Shown: piece by piece, positions 17,199-24,822 of the stretch
Numbering within the stretch: the stretch's first letter is position 1
Layout: the number at the start of each line of letters is the position of its first letter
Origin: Treponema sp.
GTDB lineage: Bacteria > Spirochaetota > Spirochaetia > Treponematales > Treponemataceae
Direction of reading: 5' to 3'
NCBI GenBank assembly: GCA_017940255.1
Contig: JAGAZB010000054.1
Location: 62,001 to 126,000 of the forward strand
DNA length: 64,000 nucleotides
Translations under genes and position numbers: made by a program
The notes under the pieces: generated by a model
What the model was told of the DNA's origin: nothing
What the model saw: only the letters and a program-made list of their open reading frames with translations
The model's database searches: none

Positions 17199-19094
17199 AT
17201 GAACAAACAGATGATTATGGGAAACCAGGCTATTGCGCTTGGTGCATTAAAAGCGGGAGTGAATCTGGCAGCAGGTTATCCTGGCACTCCTTCCAGTGAA
17301 ATTATAGAATTTATTTCAAAATACAATAAAAAAACAGGTACTTATGTTGAATGGTCGGTAAACGAAAAGGCCGCCGTAGAAGTTGCAGCGGGCGCAAGTT
17401 ACGCCGGAAGCCGCACTCTTGTTACAATGAAGCAGGTTGGCTTGAACGTTGCAAGCGACCCGGTAATGTGTCTTTCTTATGTTGGTGTAAAAGGCGGAAT
17501 GGTAATTGTTTCTGCAGATGATCCGGGCCCAATTTCAAGCCAGACAGAACAGGATACCAGAACCTTTGGCGCTTATTCCAAGCTCCCGGTTTTTGATCCT
17601 TCTACACCGCTTGAAGCTTATGAAATGGTACAGGAGGCCTTTGAGCTTTCTGAAAAATACAATACTCCGGTTATTCTGCGCCCTACAACCAGGGTTGACC
17701 ATGCTTATGAAGCAATGGAAATGCCAGAACTTGGACCTTGTCGCAAAGCTGGAACTTTTGAAAAGGACAGTCAGCGCTGGGTAATTTTTCCAAAAGCTTC
17801 TTACAACAATCATATCCGAATTTTTGAACGCAATGAAAAGATATTGCCAGATGAATTTTCTAAAAATAAATGGAATTATGTAGGGGGAAGTCTCCCCCTC
17901 GGCTGCACTTCGTCGCAGCCTACCCCTTCTAACGGGGGTACCCCCCGTAACGCCCCCCTCGCTTTTGCCGCTGGCGGAATTTCCTACTGTTATCTTATGG
18001 AAGCACTTTCAATTTTGGGAATAAAAGACATCCCGGTACTAAAAATTGGAACTCCTTATCCATTTCCAAGTCCTCTTGCAGCAGATTTTCTTAATAAATA
18101 TGAAGAAGTTCTGGTTTTTGAAGAGCTTGACCCTGTTATCGAAGAAAATCTGATTAAAATTACAGGTTTGAAAGACATAAAATGCAAGATTGGCGGAAAG
18201 CTTGATGGTCAGGTGCCGGTTGCAGGCGAGCTTAGTGTAGAAATTATCAAAAAAATTATTGAAGAAAAACTTAACCTTTCTTCAAAGGAAAATACAACTA
18301 AGGCTGAAGAAAAACCAGCACTTCCGGTACGCCCACCGGTTTTGTGTGCGGGCTGCCCTCACCGCGGAGCCTTTTATGCTGTAAAACAGGCTATGAAAGG
18401 CGAAAAAACTGCCTACTGCGGGGACATCGGCTGTTATACTCTGGGAAATGCAAAACCTCTTGATATGTGCGACACCTGCCTTTGCATGGGCGCAGACATC
18501 ACAATTGCCCAGGGCTTTTATCACAATGAGATGGACCGCAAGTGTTTTTCATTTATCGGTGATTCAACCTTCTTTGCCTCTGGAATTACAGGTATTGTAA
18601 ACGCAGTTTATAATCAGAGTCATCAGACCATTTGTATTCTGGACAATTCCACCACAGCAATGACCGGCCACCAGCCTCATCCAGGTACCGGCATGACAAT
18701 GATGGGCGAAATTGTAGAAAAAATCAGCATTGAAAAGATTTTAACTGCGGTTGGAGTTAGCCCGGTACTTACAGTTAATCCTTTTGAACAGGAAAAAGCG
18801 GTTGCTGCCGTAAAAGAAGCCGTTGCCGCCCCGGGAGTCTCTGCCGTTATTTTTAAGGCTCCATGTATTTCTATCGCGCAGAAGGTGGGCTGGGAAAAAC
18901 CTCACGCCCTCAATGTAAACAGCGAAAAATGTATAGGCTGCCAGAAATGTATTAAAGAACTGGGCTGTCCTGCTTTAAGCGTGAGCATGAAAGAAAATGC
19001 AAAGGGAAAACGTCTTGTTGAAATAGATTCATCTCTATGTACAGGCTGTTCTCTATGTTCACAGGTTTGTCCTGCAGGGGCAATTATTAAATAA
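17199..19094 (+). CDS. iorA: Indolepyruvate:ferredoxin oxidoreductase alpha subunit
   Basis: Oxidatively decarboxylates aryl pyruvates (from Trp, Phe, Tyr) to aryl-acetyl-CoA and reduces ferredoxin. The pyrimidine domain starts MGNQAIALGALKAGVNLAAG, the TPP-binding region has GDIGCYTLG and GDSTFFASGITG near residues 410 and 450, and the C-terminus carries two ferredoxin-type clusters (CIGCQKCIKELGC and CTGCSLCSQVC). Residues about 228-252 are encoded by a G+C-rich palindromic repeat inserted in frame and look foreign to the family. The start has a leaderless-type promoter. iorB follows 10 bp downstream. Confidence 0.95.
   Translation: MNKQMIMGNQAIALGALKAGVNLAAGYPGTPSSEIIEFISKYNKKTGTYVEWSVNEKAAVEVAAGASYAGSRTLVTMKQVGLNVASDPVMCLSYVGVKGGMVIVSADDPGPISSQTEQDTRTFGAYSKLPVFDPSTPLEAYEMVQEAFELSEKYNTPVILRPTTRVDHAYEAMEMPELGPCRKAGTFEKDSQRWVIFPKASYNNHIRIFERNEKILPDEFSKNKWNYVGGSLPLGCTSSQPTPSNGGTPRNAPLAFAAGGISYCYLMEALSILGIKDIPVLKIGTPYPFPSPLAADFLNKYEEVLVFEELDPVIEENLIKITGLKDIKCKIGGKLDGQVPVAGELSVEIIKKIIEEKLNLSSKENTTKAEEKPALPVRPPVLCAGCPHRGAFYAVKQAMKGEKTAYCGDIGCYTLGNAKPLDMCDTCLCMGADITIAQGFYHNEMDRKCFSFIGDSTFFASGITGIVNAVYNQSHQTICILDNSTTAMTGHQPHPGTGMTMMGEIVEKISIEKILTAVGVSPVLTVNPFEQEKAVAAVKEAVAAPGVSAVIFKAPCISIAQKVGWEKPHALNVNSEKCIGCQKCIKELGCPALSVSMKENAKGKRLVEIDSSLCTGCSLCSQVCPAGAIIK
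17881..17955. repeat. G+C-rich palindromic repeat inserted in frame in iorA
   Basis: GGGGGAAGTCTCCCCCTCGG at 17882-17901 recurs, identical, at about 46659-46678 between two other genes. The right part (TACCCCTTCTAACGGGG...CCCCGTAACGCCCCC) recurs at about 44802-44860. The piece is much richer in G+C than the surrounding gene, is free of stop codons in the iorA frame and adds about 25 residues (GGSLPLGCTSSQPTPSNGGT and following). Confidence 0.8.
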
Positions 19095-19104
19095 CGAGGT
19101 TATC

Positions 19105-19668
19105 ATGGCAAAAAATATATTGATTTGTGGTGTCGGCGGACAGGGAACTGTTCTTGCCGCAAAAGTTATTTCACAGGCCGCTATTGCAAAGGGTGAAAAA
19201 GTGCTTTCTGCAGAAACAATCGGAATGGCACAGCGGGGCGGTTCGGTTGTGAGCCATGTACGAATCGGCTCTGATGTTTATTCGCCTCTGGTTCCTCTTG
19301 GGCAGGCAGATATTCTGATTGCATTTGAAGCAGCGGAAGCTGTTCGCAATATTGAATATTTGAAGGAAGGCGGAACTGTAATCGTCAACAAAAAGATTAT
19401 TCAGCCGGTTACTGCAAGTCTTAGCGGACAGGCCTTTTCTGAAGAAGAAATGATTTCCTATCTCAAGAAAACTGCAAAAACAGTAACTATTGTAGATACA
19501 GATAAAGCCTGTGCAGAATTGGGCAGTTCAAAGGTTGCAAACATTGTTCTTCTGGGAGCTGCCTGCAAAACTGGGATATTTGATAAGAAACAGATTGCAG
19601 AAGCAATAAAAATTCTTGTGAAACCAGATTTTTATGAACTTAATATCCGTGCACTTAATTATGCGTGA
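19105..19668 (+). CDS. iorB: Indolepyruvate:ferredoxin oxidoreductase beta subunit
   Basis: Gamma-domain partner of IorA that completes the 2-oxoacid:ferredoxin oxidoreductase. The 187-residue protein has the family motif ILICGVGGQGTVLAAKVI at the N-terminus, then AETIGMAQRGGSVVSHVRIG near residue 42. It has an ACGAGG-type Shine-Dalgarno and lies 10 bp after iorA. Confidence 0.95.
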   Translation: MAKNILICGVGGQGTVLAAKVISQAAIAKGEKVLSAETIGMAQRGGSVVSHVRIGSDVYSPLVPLGQADILIAFEAAEAVRNIEYLKEGGTVIVNKKIIQPVTASLSGQAFSEEEMISYLKKTAKTVTIVDTDKACAELGSSKVANIVLLGAACKTGIFDKKQIAEAIKILVKPDFYELNIRALNYA

Positions 19669-19675
19669 GTATGCG

Positions 19676-19790
19676 TAAGGGATTGTAGCACCTTTAGTCC
19701 CGCTTTAGCGGGATGAGCCGCCAGGCGAAGTGCGAAAAGCCCGACCGTCGCTTCTTGCGACGGGTACGCCCATATCCTTATAAAAAATTA
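19676..19790. repeat. Palindrome-rich repeat element after iorB
   Basis: Non-coding segment with two strong hairpins, TCCCGCTTTAGCGGGA (19698-19713) and CCGTCGC/GCGACGG (19745-19763), framed by TAAGG near 19676 and CCTTA near 19778. Its build resembles the other mosaic repeats in the window. It may also end the iorAB transcript, though no U tract follows. Confidence 0.5.
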
Positions 19791-19793
19791 CTG

Positions 19794-19822
19794 TTGACAG
19801 AAACATTTTCATATGTTACTAT
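19794..19822 (+). promoter_or_regulatory. Sigma-70 promoter of paaK
   Basis: TTGACA (19794-19799) and TACTAT (19817-19822) are separated by 17 bp. The leader is about 25 nt and contains AAGGAG before the ATG at 19853. Confidence 0.75.
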
Positions 19823-19852
19823 TAAGAGAAACAATTAATTAAGGAGCACTTA

Positions 19853-21091
19853 ATGAAACTTACAGAAAAACAGCTTGAACAGATTAGAGCACAGATTAAA
19901 CGAGTAAAAGAATTTGGAAACCCATTTTATACAGAACGATTTAAGAACGTAAATCCAGAAGATATAAAAACACAGGAAGATTTTGAAAATCTTGTACCAT
20001 TCGTATCTAAGCAGGATTTACGTGATGCATATCCTCTTGGACTCGCAACAGTTCCAGAAGAAGAAATTGTACGTATCCATTCATCTTCGGGAACTACAGG
20101 TGCTCCAGTAGTTATTCCTTACACAAAAAAAGACGTTGATGACTGGGCTACAATGTTTGCCCGCTGCTATGAAATTGCAGGAATTACAAACAAGGACCGA
20201 ATGCAGATTACTCCTGGTTACGGACTCTGGACCGCAGGAATTGGCTTCCAGGCCGGTTGTGAAAAACTAGGTGCCATGGCAGTTCCAATGGGACCTGGTA
20301 ACACAGAAAAACAGCTTCAGATGATGCAGGATTTAAAATCAACAGTAATTTGTGCAACATCATCTTATGCCCTGCTTTTGGCAGAACAGGTAGAAAGCCG
20401 CGGACTCAAAGACAAGATTTGTCTTAAAAAAGGTATTATTGGTTCCGAACGCTGGGGAGAAAAAATGCGTAATCGCATTCAGTCTATTCTTGGCATTGAA
20501 CTTTTTGATATTTACGGCCTCACAGAATGTTACGGACCTGGAATTGGTATTAACGAACCTGGTGATGATTCAATTTATATTTTTGATGACTATGTTTACG
20601 TTGAAATTTTGGATCCACTTACTGGAAAACCTGTTCCAGAAGGCGAAATTGGTGAAATTACACTTACAACTCTTGTAAAAGAAGGAGCTCCACTCTTCCG
20701 TTTCCGCACACATGACCTGGCAGCCTTTGTTCCAGGAAAAGGCAAGAACTATCCTTATCCTCGCATTACTCAGATTCTTGGCCGCAGTGATGACATGGTA
20801 AAGGTAAAAGGAAATATTATATTCCCAAGCACAATAGAAGATGTGATTAAAACTGTTCCTGGAACTTCAAGTGAATACCGAGCAGTTATTGAACATGCAG
20901 ACGGCAAAGACAAAATGACCCTCTTTGTAGAAGTTGAAGGCGGTACAGACCGCACAGAAGTAGCCCTTGCAATCGCTTATAACTTTAAGCAGAAGTACAA
21001 CATGACTCCAGAAGTTAAGGTTGTCGGAATTGGAGAACTTCCAAGAAGTGAAAAGAAAACAAAACGAATTGAAGATAAACGTTTTGATTAA
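19853..21091 (+). CDS. paaK: Phenylacetate-CoA ligase-like adenylate-forming enzyme
   Basis: AMP-forming ligase of the PaaK family, which interconverts aryl acetates and aryl-acetyl-CoA. The ATP-binding motif reads SSSGTTGAPVVIPYT near residues 78-92, the second motif DIYGLTECYGPG near 220, and the hinge GRSDDMVKVKGNIIFPS near 320. The 412 residues fit the short PaaK form. Its place after iorAB suggests joint use: IorAB forms aryl-acetyl-CoA, and the ligase could run in reverse to conserve energy or activate free acids. It has its own promoter. Confidence 0.9.
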   Translation: MKLTEKQLEQIRAQIKRVKEFGNPFYTERFKNVNPEDIKTQEDFENLVPFVSKQDLRDAYPLGLATVPEEEIVRIHSSSGTTGAPVVIPYTKKDVDDWATMFARCYEIAGITNKDRMQITPGYGLWTAGIGFQAGCEKLGAMAVPMGPGNTEKQLQMMQDLKSTVICATSSYALLLAEQVESRGLKDKICLKKGIIGSERWGEKMRNRIQSILGIELFDIYGLTECYGPGIGINEPGDDSIYIFDDYVYVEILDPLTGKPVPEGEIGEITLTTLVKEGAPLFRFRTHDLAAFVPGKGKNYPYPRITQILGRSDDMVKVKGNIIFPSTIEDVIKTVPGTSSEYRAVIEHADGKDKMTLFVEVEGGTDRTEVALAIAYNFKQKYNMTPEVKVVGIGELPRSEKKTKRIEDKRFD

Positions 21092-21139
21092 TGTGTAAGG
21101 CCTCTGGCGGCCTTTGTTTAATAGTATTCAAGCCCAATA

Positions 21140-21192
21140 ACAATCAAGCCCGCAATTCAGACTGGAAGTTTGAACTGCGGGCTTTTCTTTTT
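21140..21192. terminator. Bidirectional terminator between paaK and the ankyrin gene
   Basis: A 14-bp stem AAGCCCGCAATTCA/TGAACTGCGGGCTT (21146-21159 and 21171-21184, one mismatch) with T-rich flank on the right and A-rich flank on the left serves the converging genes. Confidence 0.8.
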
Positions 21193-21208
21193 ATAAAAAT
21201 CAAACTAA

Positions 21209-22114
21209 TTAGCCTTTGTGATAAGGCTGCAGAATTTCAACAAGCTTAGTCTTTTTAAACAAAGTTGCATAAGTGTAAGCACTCATACCCATCATATCTT
21301 TTACATCCGGGTCGGCTCCATTTTCTGCAAGAAGTTTTACAATATTTTCCCGGTTTGCACCAACGGCAAGAATAAGGTTTGTCTGACCTTCCTTGTTAAT
21401 TGTATTAAGTTCAGCCCCTTTGTCGATAAGGAACTTAGTGATTTTTTCATTACCACGCCATACAGCATCCATAACTGCAGTATAACCACGATCTTCAGAA
21501 ACTGCATTCAAATCTGCTCCTAATCCCAAAAGCATGTCTACAAATTCAAAGTTATCACTTCGGCAGGCAATATTGAGCATTGGGGTACCAGTATCATCAC
21601 GAGAATTAACACTCATACCCGCTTCAAGGAATTCATTTACAATTTCAATTTTGTCTTTTTCAATATAAGTTCCAAAGCAATCAGATGTAAATGGAATACC
21701 ACGATCAAGAAGCTTTTTCTTTGCAAGTCTTACTACAGTGTCTTTTATAATCTTATCATATTTCTTTTGAATTAATTTATATAACTCTTCTTTAGTTGAA
21801 ATAGGTATGATTCCATCTTTTGAAAACAATTCATTTTCTGTAATTGTTTTAAGATTTGTAATCATTGGAATCTGATAAGCCGAAAGACATCCTTCAATAC
21901 TGGCAACTGCAGCAATATCTTTACTTGTAAAATTATTTTCGTTATCAGAATAAAGAAGACAACCTGCAAATTCAACAAAAGTCTTTTTTATTTTTTTTAG
22001 AGCAGCTACGGAAGCACTGCAAGCTACAATCTTATTTTTTTTATCTGCCTTTGACAGTAACTCTTCCAAAGCATCTACAAGAGAATTATCATCTGTAATA
22101 ACTAACCATTTCAT
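21209..22114 (-). CDS. Ankyrin-repeat protein with N-terminal receiver-like region
   Basis: Probable protein-interaction protein of unknown role. The C-terminal half has four to five ankyrin repeats, with units such as TPMLNIACRSDNFEFVDMLL, YTAVMDAVWRGNEKITKFLI and QTNLILAVGANRENIVKLLA. The first 120 residues (MKWLVITDDNSLVDALEELL) resemble a receiver-like alpha/beta fold but I cannot assign a phospho-site. I chose ATG 22114 because a promoter with TTGAAG-N17-TATAAT ends 6 nt before it, implying a leaderless mRNA; the frame is open 9 codons further upstream. No signal peptide is seen, so it is probably cytosolic. Confidence 0.75.
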   Translation of the reverse strand: MKWLVITDDNSLVDALEELLSKADKKNKIVACSASVAALKKIKKTFVEFAGCLLYSDNENNFTSKDIAAVASIEGCLSAYQIPMITNLKTITENELFSKDGIIPISTKEELYKLIQKKYDKIIKDTVVRLAKKKLLDRGIPFTSDCFGTYIEKDKIEIVNEFLEAGMSVNSRDDTGTPMLNIACRSDNFEFVDMLLGLGADLNAVSEDRGYTAVMDAVWRGNEKITKFLIDKGAELNTINKEGQTNLILAVGANRENIVKLLAENGADPDVKDMMGMSAYTYATLFKKTKLVEILQPYHKG

Positions 22115-22149
22115 TCTTACATTATAAGGGAGGTTTTTCATAACTTCAA
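22115..22149 (-). promoter_or_regulatory. Leaderless promoter of the ankyrin gene
   Basis: On the minus strand TTGAAG (22144-22149), 17 bp, TATAAT (22121-22126), then 6 nt (GTAAGA) and the ATG at 22114. Transcription would start at the A of the start codon. Confidence 0.6.
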
Positions 22150-22254
22150 GAAAAAAAAATTTATCGCGACTAAAGTTTTTTTAATTTTTTTTCATTTTTT
22201 GCCCTTAAGTTATTGACTCTTTTTCGCGTTTAATATATATTATTTTACATCAAC

Positions 22255-22327
22255 GCCGCAGTAGCTCAGTTGGTAGAGCGCCGGACTGAAAATCCGTATG
22301 TCGTTGGTTCGATTCCAACCTGTGGCA
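22255..22327 (+). tRNA. tRNA-Phe (GAA)
   Basis: A 73-nt cloverleaf with acceptor arms GCCGCAG/CTGTGGC, D-loop AGCTCAGTTGGTAGAGC, anticodon loop CTGAAAA (anticodon GAA) and T-loop GGTTCGATTCC. No CCA is encoded. It is the integration site of the island that follows; its 3' part from position 32 is duplicated at 31436. Confidence 0.97.
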
Positions 22328-22345
22328 AAGGCTTCTTACGAAAGT
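22286..22345. repeat. attL: 60-bp direct repeat spanning the tRNA-Phe 3' half
   Basis: The 60 bp from the anticodon loop of tRNA-Phe to the left arm of the downstream terminator hairpin are identical to 31436-31495. The identity stops sharply on both sides. This is the left end of an element integrated by site-specific recombination into tRNA-Phe. Confidence 0.92.
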
Positions 22346-22362
22346 GAGAAGCTTTTTTTTAT
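22328..22362 (+). terminator. Terminator of tRNA-Phe
   Basis: The hairpin GGCTTCTTAC/GTGAGAAGC is followed by eight T residues (22353-22360). The matching hairpin at attR has a slightly different right arm. Confidence 0.75.
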
Positions 22363-22471
22363 GCCTAAATCCTTATGTTATAAGGATTTGCGACATGTAT
22401 TGTCAAAGGAAATTATTGTTTTATTCCTACCTTCTTTTGATAAATTAGGACGAATAAACAAGTTTTTTGGC

Positions 22472-22529
22472 AGTCAGGCAAAGACTCAGACAAAAACTCG
22501 GACAAAATGTCTGACATTTGGTTTTGTCT
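22472..22529. repeat. Tandem 12-bp repeats upstream of the integrase remnant
   Basis: Three contiguous 12-bp units, AGTCAGGCAAAG, ACTCAGACAAAA and ACTCGGACAAAA (22472-22507), are followed by an inverted TTTTGTCT (22522-22529). They resemble arm-type binding sites of tyrosine integrases, which usually lie between the attachment site and the int gene. Confidence 0.55.
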
Positions 22530-22557
22530 TACCTGGCGGTCTGAAAAAGGAGTTTAT

Positions 22558-23223
22558 ATGCGTCCTTATTATCTTACTACCAACAAATTCGGTTATTATC
22601 TTGTTTCGTTCACTAACAAGGAATCGGGAAAAAGAACATCTTACAAGAGTACTCACACTAAAGATTACGGAGAGGCAGTTTCTATTGCGATGCAATGGTA
22701 CACGGGTGGTACTCCAGCCGAGAATGTTATTCGCGCTAAACGGCAAAAAGCTTCAGAATGTAAATTAAACATAGAGAATCTTTTATCTCGTATAACTGAG
22801 ATTGAGGCCAGAACTCTTTATGACAGAATTGCCCAGCAATTTGGTTTTGGAAGTTCTGTTGTTGTGCAGGCTCCTGTAACTGTTGCTCCTACTCCAGTAG
22901 TAGAAGCTGAACCTGTAAAAGCGGCTCCTGTTGAAGAGCCGGCTCCTAAGAAAAAGGTTGTTGTAGTTCACAAGAAAAACGCCCTTGCAGATTCTGGACT
23001 GTTACCGGAAGATGTGGCCCAGAAAGTTTATGAGCCTTTGAATCCAGATTGCACGATTAAGCTTTGTGAATTCCTACGAAACTTTTGGACTCCTGAAAAG
23101 TCTGAATATATTCAGAATAAACGTGCGCATAAAAAGTCTATCGGCGATTACCACTGTAAAGAAATGCGCGGTATGATTGACCGCTACTGGCTGCCGAAAA
23201 TATTTATTCGAATTATTATATAA
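22558..23223 (+). pseudogene. int: Truncated tyrosine recombinase (integrase)
   Basis: N-terminal part of a phage-type integrase. An arm-binding-like start (MRPYYLTTNKFGYYLVSFTN) is followed by a Pro/Val-rich linker at about residues 100-145 and a SAM-like core-binding domain (LCEFLRNFWTPEKSEYIQ, then MRGMIDRYWLP). Homology appears to stop at RYWLP near base 23200; the last eight residues (KIFIRIII) look like read-through. The whole catalytic domain with its R-H-R-Y residues is missing. ATG 22558 has an AAGGAG site; an open frame upstream to 22507 is ignored. The break is next to the abi promoter, so insertion of the abi cassette, or a deletion at that point, removed the 3' half. Confidence 0.75.
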
Positions 23224-23248
23224 TCATCTGAAACCTTTTTAGAAAATC

Positions 23249-23263
23249 TGCTATACTAACGAC
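23249..23263 (+). promoter_or_regulatory. Leaderless-type promoter of the abi gene
   Basis: The extended -10 TGcTATACT (23249-23257) ends 6 nt before the ATG at 23264, with no Shine-Dalgarno. A CTGAAA at 23228-23233 could serve as -35 with 18-bp spacing. Confidence 0.6.
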
Positions 23264-24220
23264 ATGGCAAATGACAAGCAGTTTAAGACAGTTGATGAAC
23301 AAATACTGTTGCTTAAATCAAGAAAACTACATTTTAAGGATGAAGCAAAGGCAAAAGCTATCCTTGAAAAAATCAATTACTTTGATATTATCAACGGAAC
23401 CGAAAATATTCTGCTGAAAACAATGAATCCAAAAGTTTACGACAATGTTTACTTTGAAGATTTTTATGAGATTTACAAGTTTGATACAGATATAAGGATT
23501 CTTACTCTTAAGAAAATTTTTGAAATTGAAGCCAGATTACGAACTTCTCTTGCACACAACTTTGCAAGTCAGTTTTGTACACAAATACCTGGTACTTTGA
23601 ATTACAGAGAAAAGCAATACTATCAGCAGCCAGTAAAGACAAACACTTACCTTTATAACACTTTTATGAAGTTTGATTTATTCAAACGAAATGTGAAGAT
23701 GCCAAATGGAACTGTAAAGCTCGGCTTTGTTGAAAGCAAGAAACGCGACAAGGATTATATCAGAACTTATAACAGACCACCATTCTGGGTAATCATTAAG
23801 GACTTTAGTTTTGGAGATTTGTATTTTACTTATTGTTTTCAAAAGGATGTAATAAAAGATAAAGTTCTTAAAGATTTTGGACTTACCTTAAATGATGATG
23901 CTATGTTCCAGCAGATTCTTCATACTTTGAAATATGCCAGAAACTGCTGTGCACACCTTGAACTTATTACAAGATTTAAGCTTCTTGGAGCTGCTGATCT
24001 GAACAATTACAAAGAATTAAAGCTGTCTATTAATTGTACACATAAGCACTTGTCTTATTATGACTTATTGAAAATTATTGCAAAATTCTGTGATGTAGAT
24101 TCAATTACAAAAGAAATTGCAAACTTTAATAGAAACATGTATCTGATTAATAGAAAAGATATTGCTGATAAGCTTTTAAAACGAATGGGCGAATCAGATA
24201 TTAATAAATGGGAAATGTAA
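23264..24220 (+). CDS. Abi_2 (AbiD/AbiF-like) HEPN-fold abortive infection protein
   Basis: Member of the Abi_2 family, phage-defence or toxin proteins with a HEPN RNase-like core. Diagnostic features are the start TVDEQILLLKSRKLHF, KINYFDIINGTE near residue 45, IYKFDTDIRILTLKKIFEIE near 72, and the late ARNCCAHLE near 225. The last is an RX4H HEPN motif (R-N-C-C-A-H). A second R-X4-H, R-T-S-L-A-H, occurs near residue 97. The protein has 318 residues and no signal or membrane segment. An own-promoter small RNA follows within 45 bp. The cassette sits between broken integrase and primase genes in the island. AbiF-type proteins are known to be associated with a structured downstream RNA; that this protein is a toxin held by that RNA is inference. 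Confidence 0.85.
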   Translation: MANDKQFKTVDEQILLLKSRKLHFKDEAKAKAILEKINYFDIINGTENILLKTMNPKVYDNVYFEDFYEIYKFDTDIRILTLKKIFEIEARLRTSLAHNFASQFCTQIPGTLNYREKQYYQQPVKTNTYLYNTFMKFDLFKRNVKMPNGTVKLGFVESKKRDKDYIRTYNRPPFWVIIKDFSFGDLYFTYCFQKDVIKDKVLKDFGLTLNDDAMFQQILHTLKYARNCCAHLELITRFKLLGAADLNNYKELKLSINCTHKHLSYYDLLKIIAKFCDVDSITKEIANFNRNMYLINRKDIADKLLKRMGESDINKWEM

Positions 24221-24229
24221 CAATTTTAC

Positions 24230-24258
24230 TTGACAATAGAAGTTTTGTGCATTATCTT
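24230..24258 (+). promoter_or_regulatory. Promoter of the small RNA after abi
   Basis: TTGACA (24230-24235) and TATCTT (24253-24258) are separated by exactly 17 bp, only 10 bp after the abi stop codon. The predicted transcription start is near 24265. Confidence 0.7.
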
Positions 24259-24264
24259 AACACT

Positions 24265-24346
24265 GAAATGCTGAGTGAATCTTTGGATAATAACCTCAGT
24301 GGTCATCTCGGATGATACGAGCACCCCTTGTTGGGTGCTTTTTTTT
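24265..24346 (+). ncRNA. Candidate abi-associated structured small RNA (about 80 nt)
   Basis: Short RNA unit with its own promoter and terminator. The predicted fold has a CTGAG/CTCAG stem (24271-24275 with 24295-24299, extendable by two G-U pairs), a CATC-TCG-GATG hairpin (24304-24314) and the terminator hairpin GCACCC/GGGTGC (24321-24338) followed by eight T. There is no open frame of note. Its position right after an AbiF-like gene fits the abiF RNA class described downstream of such genes, for which an antitoxin role has been proposed. The similarity is positional and structural as read here; no covariance search could be run. Confidence 0.65.
24321..24346 (+). terminator. Terminator of the small RNA
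   Basis: GCACCC (24321-24326) pairs with GGGTGC (24333-24338), followed by eight T residues. Confidence 0.9.
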
Positions 24347-24352
24347 GTTTAA

Positions 24353-24814
24353 ATAAACAATACTTATAATGGAATCTGGCGACGTATTAAGATGATACCT
24401 TTTACCGTGACTATTCCCCCAGAGCAGCGTGACAAAAATCTTAGTAATAAGTTGATTGCTGAAAACTCAGGCATTTTGAAATGGCTGATTAAAGGTTATG
24501 CAATGTGGAATAAAGAAGGCTTAAAGGATGAACCGGATGCTGTTAGTGAAGCTAATGAGGAATACCGCTTTGATATGGATTCTGTTGGTACGTTTGTGAC
24601 TGAGTGTTTTGAAATGGATGCCAGTTTGAAATGGAAACTTGGGAACAAGATTCTTTATGATACTTATTTGAAATGGTGCAATAAGAATAACGAGCGGACG
24701 CTTAGTCATAAAGGACTTAGTATGCGTATGCAGGAGAAAGGTTTTAAGAGGTGTGTTTCTAACAGCCAGAGATTCTGGATGGGATTAGTGCTGCGGAATG
24801 AATGGAGAGGATAA
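24353..24814 (+). pseudogene. C-terminal remnant of a P4-family phage/plasmid primase
   Basis: Only the end of a D5/P4-type primase-helicase is left. The reading frame is open from 24353 and gives NGIWRRIKMIPFTVTIPPEQ, followed by the typical DKNLSNKLIAENSGILKWLI and, further on, LKWCNKNNERTLSHKGLSMR. In intact family members GIWRRI...IPF follows the AAA+ helicase domain, so about four fifths of the gene is gone. An ATG at 24392 is internal to the homology and is not a natural start. The break lies within about 10 bp of the small-RNA terminator, so the abi cassette borders it directly. Confidence 0.75.
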
Positions 24815-24822
24815 CTCAATAA

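Noticed and set aside
22472..22507. CRISPR array
   Set aside because: Only three contiguous 12-bp units without spacers; no array or cas gene exists in the window.
22298..22768. 156-codon plus-strand frame beginning inside tRNA-Phe
   Set aside because: It starts within the tRNA, crosses the tandem repeats and overlaps the integrase remnant in another frame.
24265..24346. Short reading frames in the small RNA after abi
   Set aside because: No frame of useful length with a ribosome-binding site; promoter, stems and terminator fit an RNA better than a peptide gene.
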